8,844 nt of DNA from Acidobacteriota bacterium (GTDB lineage Bacteria; Acidobacteriota; Aminicenantia; UBA2199), in the NCBI GenBank assembly GCA_021817755.1, contig JAKAGC010000120.1, forward strand, positions 1-8,844. Reading direction: 5' to 3'. Under the pieces are notes generated by a model that saw only the letters and a program-made list of their open reading frames with translations, was not told the DNA's origin and did not search any database. Shown here piece after piece: positions 1 through 5,726 of the stretch. Made by a program: the position numbers and the translations under genes. Numbering within the stretch: the stretch's first letter is position 1; each line of letters opens with the position of its first letter.

Positions 1-380
1 AGCTTCCGAGTGAAGGAAACATCTTTAACCTCATTGAATGTTAACAGGGTCTGTCGAAGATCGGTAAAACTGAGGGCAAGGATATTAATTTTAAATTTCT
101 GGAGTGTGGCTTCAATACGGGATCCTTCATACATGGGTAGATCGATATAATCAAAATGTTGAATGCGTAGTTTTTCCCAAGTAAACATGAAATCACCGAT
201 TTTGTAAGCGATAAATCCTGCTACTGCCATTATGACAAATATTAGTGCAACATGGAAACCACGAAGACGGATGGCTTTAATCCGTTTTTCTTTATTTATC
301 ATATGATTGTTTCGGCGGCGGAGGTATTCGGTCTCTCCCCCAATTCCACCGAACCGTTGAACCTGCATTACTTCACTCAT
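1..380 (-). CDS. ftsQ: Cell division protein FtsQ (partial, C-terminus beyond left edge)
   Basis: The visible 126 residues have the FtsQ layout. There is a basic cytoplasmic N-terminus of about 40 residues (RRRNNH, then KEKRIKAIRLR), a single membrane segment at about 42-59, and the start of a periplasmic POTRA domain from about residue 68, with the pattern KLRIQHFDYIDLP, then a nil-like INILAL, then FNEVKDVSFTRK at the edge. FtsQ is known to be a bitopic inner-membrane protein that links early and late divisome components through FtsB/FtsL. The ATG at 380-378 shares one base with the murC stop (TAATG), and a GGGAG at 386-390 sits five bases upstream, which supports this start over the ATG four codons later. 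Following murC directly and preceding the window edge, where ftsA and ftsZ usually come, fits ftsQ. The sequence is weakly conserved in this family, so the call rests on architecture plus position. Confidence 0.87.
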   Translation of the reverse strand, partial: MSEVMQVQRFGGIGGETEYLRRRNNHMINKEKRIKAIRLRGFHVALIFVIMAVAGFIAYKIGDFMFTWEKLRIQHFDYIDLPMYEGSRIEATLQKFKINILALSFTDLRQTLLTFNEVKDVSFTRK

Positions 381-1771
381 TATTTCTCCCGACCGATTTT
401 ATTTATCCGGGCTGCAAAGTCATGAGCGACCCGGGTCAAATTGCCCGCAGACAGGAATAATACTGCATCTCCTGCCCTGATTTGGGATTGAAGCATATCG
501 AGTATTTCTTCAAAAGAATCAATATACTCAACAGCTTGAAACCCTGACGCTTTTATTTTCTTTAATAGCTCTTCACTACCAATATTAGGAATTTTCTGCT
601 GATTGGCACTGTAAATGGGTGCAATAATTAATTTGTCTACTCCCTGGAAACATGAAGCAAAACGATCCATGAGAATTTCAAGCCGAGTGTATCTGTGGGG
701 TTGAAAAATAGCGGTGATTCGTTTGTATGAACCGGATTTTAATGTATCGATGGTGGCTCGTATTTCAGTTGGGTGATGGGCATAATCATCGATTACGAGA
801 TAGTTGGAATCACGGAAAAGGATCTGGAAGCGCCTATCAGGTAAATAGAATTGAGCAAGACCTTTCTTTATGGTAGGAATATCGATCCCGGTTTCAATGG
901 CAGCGGCTATGGCGGCAAGGGCATTGGATACATTGTGCTTACCACCGACATTTAATTCAACAGAACCTTGGTTTTGATCATTGACAATCAAATCGAAACT
1001 TAAGGAGAAAACAGATTCCTTTATATTCTGAGCTTTTATATGTGCATCCTTATAATAAGAAAACGTAATTACCCGTTTATTCATCCGGGGAAGAATACGA
1101 AGGGTTTCAGGACAATCAAGATTGGCAATAACTGCTCCGTAAAAGGGTACTTTATTGGCAAAATCGACAAATGCGGTACGGAGGTTATCTATAGTTTGAT
1201 AATAATCAAGGTGGTCATCCTCGATATTGGTAATAACGGCAAGAGTTGGAAAGAGTTTTAAAAAACTACCATCGGATTCATCGGCTTCGGCGACAAGATA
1301 GACGGATTGACCTAATCGAGCGCCGCTGTCTTCCATTTTTAAGCGCCCACCTACGACAAATGTTGGATCTTTGCCTGCGACGGTGAGGATGGATGCAACC
1401 ATTGATGTTGTTGTGGTTTTCCCGTGAGTGCCGGCTACAGTAATAGCGAATTTAACACGCATCAATTCAGCTAACATTTCAGCACGAGGGATTACAGGGA
1501 TTCTCATTTGAAGGGCTTGAGCTACTTCAGGGTTTTCCTGATCAACGGCACTGGAATAAACAAGGGTTTCAGCGCCAAGGATATTCTCTTTTCTATGCCC
1601 AATAAAAACTATTATACCTTTATTTTTGAGTCTTCGGACGGTATCGCTTTCTGCGATATCGGAACCGGAAACAATAAAACCTATATTATGCAAAACTTCG
1701 GCAATCCCAGACATTCCTGAACCGCCTATGCCAACAAAATGAATATGTTTTACTCGACTTAGTTCAATCAT
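380..1771 (-). CDS. murC: UDP-N-acetylmuramate--L-alanine ligase MurC
   Basis: This cytoplasmic ligase adds L-alanine to UDP-MurNAc with ATP, the first step of stem-peptide synthesis. The 463 residues match the usual family length. The N-terminal Rossmann-like domain opens with HFVGIGGSGMSGIAEVL (residues 11-27). The central ATP-binding domain has GTHGKTTTT (114-122), AEADESDGSF (161-170), TNIEDDHLDYY (181-191) and GGKHNVSNALAA (277-288). The C-terminal domain has DDYAHHPTEI (328-337) and FQPHRYTR (357-364). The GTHGKT P-loop and DYAHHPTE are specific for MurC among Mur ligases. Near the C-terminus the usual GAGD-type segment reads SAGNLTRV (441-448), a modest divergence. The ATG at 1771 overlaps the end of ftsW by 8 bases, with no good Shine-Dalgarno, so translation is probably coupled to ftsW. 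murG, normally found between ftsW and murC, is not present. Confidence 0.98.
   Translation of the reverse strand: MIELSRVKHIHFVGIGGSGMSGIAEVLHNIGFIVSGSDIAESDTVRRLKNKGIIVFIGHRKENILGAETLVYSSAVDQENPEVAQALQMRIPVIPRAEMLAELMRVKFAITVAGTHGKTTTTSMVASILTVAGKDPTFVVGGRLKMEDSGARLGQSVYLVAEADESDGSFLKLFPTLAVITNIEDDHLDYYQTIDNLRTAFVDFANKVPFYGAVIANLDCPETLRILPRMNKRVITFSYYKDAHIKAQNIKESVFSLSFDLIVNDQNQGSVELNVGGKHNVSNALAAIAAAIETGIDIPTIKKGLAQFYLPDRRFQILFRDSNYLVIDDYAHHPTEIRATIDTLKSGSYKRITAIFQPHRYTRLEILMDRFASCFQGVDKLIIAPIYSANQQKIPNIGSEELLKKIKASGFQAVEYIDSFEEILDMLQSQIRAGDAVLFLSAGNLTRVAHDFAARINKIGREK
386..390 (-). promoter_or_regulatory. Ribosome binding site of ftsQ
   Basis: GGGAG on the minus strand, five bases upstream of the ATG at 380-378. 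It lies inside the last codons of murC and supports the ftsQ start that shares one base with the murC stop codon. Confidence 0.7.
1764..1771 (-). other. 8-base ftsW/murC overlap (ATGATTGA)
   Basis: The murC ATG (1771-1769) precedes the ftsW TGA (1766-1764) within the same eight bases. Upstream of it the sequence is A-rich with only a weak GGTG, so this junction probably works by translational coupling. It stands where murG is normally found. Confidence 0.9.
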
Positions 1772-2873
1772 TTAATAACACCGTTTTCTTCTGCCTGGAT
1801 ACATTTAAAATAATACCGGAGATCATTAGGCACGCAACAAGTGAACTACCTCCATTGGAAATAAACGGAAGGGGTATACCTTTGGTGGGAAAGATGCCTA
1901 TTGTAACCGAAATATTAATCATGGCCTGGAAGACTATCAAAAATGTCAGTCCAATAACAAGCAAATAGGTATGAAGGTGCCCGGAGTAACGTGCAATATT
2001 TATCCCTCGTAAGAGAAACACAAAAAATAATCCGATTACTGCGAGACTTCCTACAAGCCCTACTTCCTCTCCGATTATGGAGAAGATAAAATCAGAATAT
2101 GCATAAGGAAGATAAAAAAGCTTTTGAGTTGAATTCCCAAGGCCTTGCCCGAAGATGCCACCGGAACCGATGGCATAAATGGATTGGTGGACCTGAAAAT
2201 TATGAGTATCTGCATATTCACCTGGATTTAAGAACGCAACAATACGTGTCATACGTTCGGGGTATAATTTCAAAAAGAGTATTAGTGCAGGTATTAGTAA
2301 AAGAAATGCAATAAGGAAATACCGCATCTTTAAGCCGGCAACAAACAACATTACCATTACGGTCATCATAATCAGCATGAAATTCCCGAGATCAGGTTCT
2401 TTCAAAATCATTAATTCGATTATGAAAAAGGGAACAAGGATAATGAGAAGTTTTCGTATATCATTCACATCTACCTTTTCCTGGCTTAGCATATAAGAGA
2501 GGTACATTATTATTGCGATTTTTGCGAATTCGGAAGGTTGAAGACTAAACCCGGCAAACCGAATCCACCGGTAACTATTATTAATTTTCCCGGTAATAAA
2601 TACGAGGGCCAATGCACCGATTGCAAGGATAAGTACCCCGAAGACAACTCTTTTCTGGAGATACAAAGGGGTTTTTAAGGATGCAATTATTATTGCAAGA
2701 GTCAAACCGATGAGAAGCCAGACTATCTGTTTTTTTAGATAGAAAAAATCATCGCCCTGATGTTTTTGTTTGGCGATAATCATAGTGGAGCTGTAAACCA
2801 TGATAAGACCGAATAACACTAGCAAAGATGTAACGATGATGAGCATCCGGTCAATCTTAAAATCTTTTACCAT
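1764..2873 (-). CDS. ftsW: Septal peptidoglycan glycosyltransferase FtsW (SEDS family)
   Basis: FtsW is a polytopic inner-membrane enzyme of the SEDS family that polymerises lipid II into glycan strands at the septum in partnership with FtsI. The 369-residue protein is strongly hydrophobic, with about ten membrane segments. Family signatures are present in order: YRWIRFAGFSLQPSEFAKIA (101-120), KEPDLG (158-163), QSIYAIGSGGIFGQGLG (230-246), YSDFIFSIIGEEVGLVG (259-275), and NISVTIGIFPTKGIPLPFIS (320-339) followed by NGGSSL. Asp261 in YSDFIF aligns with the essential extracellular aspartate of characterised SEDS proteins (E. coli FtsW Asp297). RodA belongs to the same family, but the dcw location next to ftsI and the Mur genes supports FtsW. 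The start at 2873 follows a 35-base gap after murD and has GGAG at 2884-2887, ten bases upstream. The gene lies just before murC, with no murG between. Confidence 0.96.
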   Translation of the reverse strand: MVKDFKIDRMLIIVTSLLVLFGLIMVYSSTMIIAKQKHQGDDFFYLKKQIVWLLIGLTLAIIIASLKTPLYLQKRVVFGVLILAIGALALVFITGKINNSYRWIRFAGFSLQPSEFAKIAIIMYLSYMLSQEKVDVNDIRKLLIILVPFFIIELMILKEPDLGNFMLIMMTVMVMLFVAGLKMRYFLIAFLLLIPALILFLKLYPERMTRIVAFLNPGEYADTHNFQVHQSIYAIGSGGIFGQGLGNSTQKLFYLPYAYSDFIFSIIGEEVGLVGSLAVIGLFFVFLLRGINIARYSGHLHTYLLVIGLTFLIVFQAMINISVTIGIFPTKGIPLPFISNGGSSLVACLMISGIILNVSRQKKTVLLND

Positions 2874-2908
2874 GTTTATTTAACTCCATATTCTATGTAT
2901 GACATATT
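2874..2908 (-). promoter_or_regulatory. murD-ftsW intergenic gap with ftsW ribosome binding site
   Basis: This 35-base spacer is the longest non-coding stretch in the window. It carries GGAG at 2884-2887, ten bases before the ftsW ATG, a rather long spacing. A short inverted repeat, TATGTcatACATA at 2894-2906, has arms of only five bases and no following T-run, so it is not a credible terminator. I see no convincing promoter. Confidence 0.6.
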
Positions 2909-4318
2909 TTATACCTTCTTTTCTTTTCGAAGGAAATTTTGTACGGATTCGCGAAATACATCGCCGCGATGTTCAAAATTATTGAACATATCAAAACTAG
3001 CACATCCGGGAGCAAGTAATACAATTCCTCCTGTCTGGGCTAATATATCACATCCTTTTTCAACAGCATCATCAAAATCGATAATATCGATCAATTTATC
3101 CTGGAGGTGATCGATTTCCAATTGATGACGGATGGTTTTAGCTGCTTTTCCAACCAGGAATACCTTATGGACATGTTCCCGAATGGGTTGAGAAAGCATC
3201 CTGAAATCTCCACCTTTGTCTTTTCCACCGAGTATAACAATCATGGGTCCGGGAAGACTTGTAATGGATTTTAAAGCTGCATCCACATTGGTTGCTTTGG
3301 AGTCATTAATAAATTCGACATTATGGATTGTTCCTACGGATTCCATCCGGTGTGCGAGCCCTTTAAAACTTGCTAACCCTTCCTGAATGGACGAAGGGGG
3401 TACGTTGGCGAGTAAAACAGCTGCTGTGGAAGCCATTATATTTTCTAGATTATGAAGGCCACGTAACGGATTTTTTTCTAACGAAACTTCATGAATGTTT
3501 CCATCTTTTCGAATAAAAATTGTATTATTGGAGATCCAGATTGTTGTTTCCTGGGTGGGATTATTTCGAGTCATCCAGATTTGCTGAGCGACCCCGAATA
3601 ACTGGGGGCGTTTTTCTTTATAGGACAAGGTTATAGCATCATCCTGGTTTAAAATGAGATAATCACTGGCGTCCTGATTTTTTACGATATTAAGTTTTGC
3701 TTCATAATAATCATCTAAAGTTGGATATCTATCGAGATGATCGGGAGTTAAATTCAAAATCACAGCGATATGGGGTTTGAAGTCAATAATCTCTTCCAAT
3801 TGAAAGCTGGATAATTCGAGAACGATTACAGGGTCCGGAAGGGTGATAATTTTTTCGGCTTCTAAAATAAAGGGTTGCCCGATATTGCCCGCAAGAAAAC
3901 TATTCTTCCCACCATGTACGAGGAGGTGATGGATCAGACTTACAGTGGTGGATTTCCCATTTGTTCCTGTAATTCCAATTATGGGAGCATTGGAATGCTC
4001 CCTGATATATTGACAAGCGAATTCGATTTCAGACATGAACTGGATGCCTTTATCACGTAAGGGTTTAAAACGTGGTGCTCTACCGTCTACGCCGGGGCTA
4101 AAGATAAGCCGTTGATATTCAGCAAGTTTTTCAAATGCTTGTTCACCTATAAGAAAAGTCACTCCTGCTTCTTCATATTTTTTCTGTTCCTGGGTGTTTT
4201 CTATGGGTAGATCATTAAATAATGCAATTTCACCTTTATTGTGGCGGATAAAGAAATCGAGTACACCTTTACCGGATTTCCCAAATCCCAATACGGCGGT
4301 TTTAATCATTTTATTCAT
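2909..4318 (-). CDS. murD: UDP-N-acetylmuramoylalanine--D-glutamate ligase MurD
   Basis: MurD adds D-glutamate to UDP-MurNAc-L-Ala in the cytoplasm. With the start chosen here the protein has 469 residues. It has an N-terminal dinucleotide-fold domain (TAVLGFGKSGKGV, 7-19), the ATP-binding loop GITGTNGKSTT (115-125), ELSSFQLE (168-175), NLTPDHLDRY (189-198), and YYEAKLNIV with Lys208 at the position of the carbamylated lysine. It continues with GLHNLENIMA (287-296), HRME (323-326), INDSKATN (337-344), GGKDKGGDF (364-372) and APGCASFDMFNNFEHRG (436-452). ELSSFQLE and the DSKATN motif identify MurD among the paralogues. The ATG at 4318 is preferred because GGGAG lies at 4326-4330, seven bases upstream, and the fold begins at once. 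It overlaps the murF stop by 8 bases (ATGAATAA). A second ATG, three codons in, is possible. mraY, usually between murF and murD, is absent. Confidence 0.98.
   Translation of the reverse strand: MNKMIKTAVLGFGKSGKGVLDFFIRHNKGEIALFNDLPIENTQEQKKYEEAGVTFLIGEQAFEKLAEYQRLIFSPGVDGRAPRFKPLRDKGIQFMSEIEFACQYIREHSNAPIIGITGTNGKSTTVSLIHHLLVHGGKNSFLAGNIGQPFILEAEKIITLPDPVIVLELSSFQLEEIIDFKPHIAVILNLTPDHLDRYPTLDDYYEAKLNIVKNQDASDYLILNQDDAITLSYKEKRPQLFGVAQQIWMTRNNPTQETTIWISNNTIFIRKDGNIHEVSLEKNPLRGLHNLENIMASTAAVLLANVPPSSIQEGLASFKGLAHRMESVGTIHNVEFINDSKATNVDAALKSITSLPGPMIVILGGKDKGGDFRMLSQPIREHVHKVFLVGKAAKTIRHQLEIDHLQDKLIDIIDFDDAVEKGCDILAQTGGIVLLAPGCASFDMFNNFEHRGDVFRESVQNFLRKEKKV
4311..4318 (-). other. 8-base murF/murD overlap (ATGAATAA)
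   Basis: The murD ATG (4318-4316) precedes the murF TAA (4313-4311) within eight bases. Both proteins are full length, so the junction is a clean fusion of gene borders at the place where mraY normally stands. Confidence 0.9.
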
Positions 4319-5726
4319 GCGATAACTCCCGAATGGCATTTTCAAGTTGTATGCCCCTGGATGCTTTAAAGAGAATAACGCTTCCCTTTTGAGCGGACTT
4401 GGCAAGGAATCGCCCGGCTTCGGATGCCTGGTCAAAAGTCTGTACACAATGGGCATCGAATCCGGATTCTATGGCTCCCTCTGCAATCTGTACAGCACGC
4501 TTCCCAACAGTGATAAGACGGTGATAATTAAGAGAAGCGAAAAATTTTCCAACTTCCCGGTGATATTGTTTTTCATTATCGCCGAGTTCAAGCATATCCC
4601 CTACTACTGCAATTTTAGAAGGATGATCTTTATACTCGGCAGAAATCCATTGAAGTGTTTTTTTAAGCGCTTCGGGATTGGAATTATATGTTTCATTTAT
4701 AATAATGAATTCCCCGTATTTCTCTATCTGCCCACGATTGGACAATGGAGCAACGGTTTTTATGGCTTCTATAATTTCAGGGATTTTCATACCGGTATGG
4801 TGTACAAGAGTAATGGCTGCAAAGAGATTTTCAATATGGACGCGGTTAATCAATGGAGTGTGAAACTGGGTCTGATTCCCATAAAAATCAATGGTAAAAC
4901 GAGTTCCATCATCTACCCTGATAATATCTTTAAGACGAATGTCATTCTGAGGTGAAGTCTGTCCAAATCGAACGATATGCCCACGGGGAGCAGATGGAGA
5001 GTTGAGATAATTCATTAGGGGTTCATTATCCCCGTTAACAAAGGCAATATCGTCGGATGCGAGGTAGTTAAGGATTTCTGATTTAGCTTTTGCTGCATTA
5101 TCTACTGTTTTAAGGAACTCAAGGTGTACTGGAAAGACATTGAGGATAATTGCAGCATTGGGTCGGAGAATATCTGCAAGCAAATCAATTTCTCCAATTC
5201 CAGGGTAACTCATGGCAAGCTCAAAAACCGCCGCCTCCTCCTGACCTGTCATGTTGAGGATAGAAAAAGGCATTCCAATCCAGTTATTCCAGTTCTTGTA
5301 GGAACGGTAGGCACAGTACTTATGTGCGAGTAACTGGTAAATAAATTCTTTAGTTGTGGTTTTTCCGGCACTTCCGGTAACTCCCACATAGGTGGTATTC
5401 CGGTGCTGGTTTCGAACATGACGGGCCAGGAGTTGTGCGGCTTTCAAGGTATCCTCCACGCGAATGAGAGGAACCTTGACGGAGGAGGTGTTGAAATTGT
5501 TGTTCACTACGGCACCTGCGCCGGAGTGACTTTCGAGGAGGTTGACATAATCGTGACCGTCGTTATTATCGGCCTTTAAAGCAAAAAACAATGTGTTGGG
5601 GTCTGTGATCAGACGTGTGTCGAAATGAAAATGTGAAAAACGAACGCTCGTGCCTGCGCCCGATTTTCCCCATTCTACAGTACCTTCGATTGCTTTTGCT
5701 ATATCGTTAATGTGTAATTCAGGCAT
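4311..5726 (-). CDS. murF: UDP-MurNAc-tripeptide--D-alanyl-D-alanine ligase MurF
   Basis: MurF attaches D-Ala-D-Ala to the UDP-MurNAc-tripeptide, the last cytoplasmic precursor step. The 471-residue product has the N-terminal MurF/MurE-type domain (SHFHFDTRLI, then LFFALKADNNDGHDY, 31-60), the P-loop VGVTGSAGKTTTKEF (114-128), the MurF-type NWNNWIGMP (145-153), PGIGEI (175-180), HLEFLKTVDNAAKAKSEI (201-218), NETYNSNPEAL (344-354), VVGDMLELG (374-382) and KASRG (454-458). TGSAGKTTTK, GDMLELG and the YN.NP motif identify MurF. Several positions differ from the common consensus: FPVHLEF instead of G.AHLE.FGS, NSNP instead of NANP, and KASR instead of KGSR. The ATG at 5726 overlaps the murE stop by 8 bases (ATGCCTGA) and is preceded by AAGGAG at 5731-5736 with four bases of spacing. 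The reading frame is open further upstream, but those starts would lie deep inside murE. Confidence 0.97.
   Translation of the reverse strand: MPELHINDIAKAIEGTVEWGKSGAGTSVRFSHFHFDTRLITDPNTLFFALKADNNDGHDYVNLLESHSGAGAVVNNNFNTSSVKVPLIRVEDTLKAAQLLARHVRNQHRNTTYVGVTGSAGKTTTKEFIYQLLAHKYCAYRSYKNWNNWIGMPFSILNMTGQEEAAVFELAMSYPGIGEIDLLADILRPNAAIILNVFPVHLEFLKTVDNAAKAKSEILNYLASDDIAFVNGDNEPLMNYLNSPSAPRGHIVRFGQTSPQNDIRLKDIIRVDDGTRFTIDFYGNQTQFHTPLINRVHIENLFAAITLVHHTGMKIPEIIEAIKTVAPLSNRGQIEKYGEFIIINETYNSNPEALKKTLQWISAEYKDHPSKIAVVGDMLELGDNEKQYHREVGKFFASLNYHRLITVGKRAVQIAEGAIESGFDAHCVQTFDQASEAGRFLAKSAQKGSVILFKASRGIQLENAIRELSHE
4326..4330 (-). promoter_or_regulatory. Ribosome binding site deciding the murD start
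   Basis: GGGAG on the minus strand, seven bases upstream of the ATG at 4318, within the 3' end of murF. The spacing is near ideal, and it selects this ATG over the in-frame starts further upstream, which would place about 46 extra residues inside murF. Confidence 0.75.
5719..5726 (-). other. 8-base murE/murF overlap (ATGCCTGA)
   Basis: The murF ATG (5726-5724) precedes the murE TGA (5721-5719) within eight bases. It is the third junction of the form ATGNNTRA in this operon and probably couples translation of consecutive ligases. Confidence 0.9.

Noticed and set aside
2894..2906. Inverted repeat TATGTcatACATA in the murD-ftsW gap as terminator or operator
   Set aside because: The five-base AT-rich arms are too short and no T-run follows. 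Chance is the simpler explanation.
2874..2930. Internal promoter before ftsW (TATAAA-like box)
   Set aside because: No -35-like hexamer is seen at a suitable distance, and AT-rich boxes of this kind are frequent in such DNA.
4319..4456. Longer murD with about 46 extra N-terminal residues
   Set aside because: The extension lies inside the murF C-terminal coding region, has no MurD homology, and the ATG at 4318 has a well-spaced GGGAG.
4347..4955. A 202-codon open frame on the plus strand
   Set aside because: It lies wholly antisense to murF, has no recognisable domain, and its length is what a conserved gene's complementary strand can give by chance.
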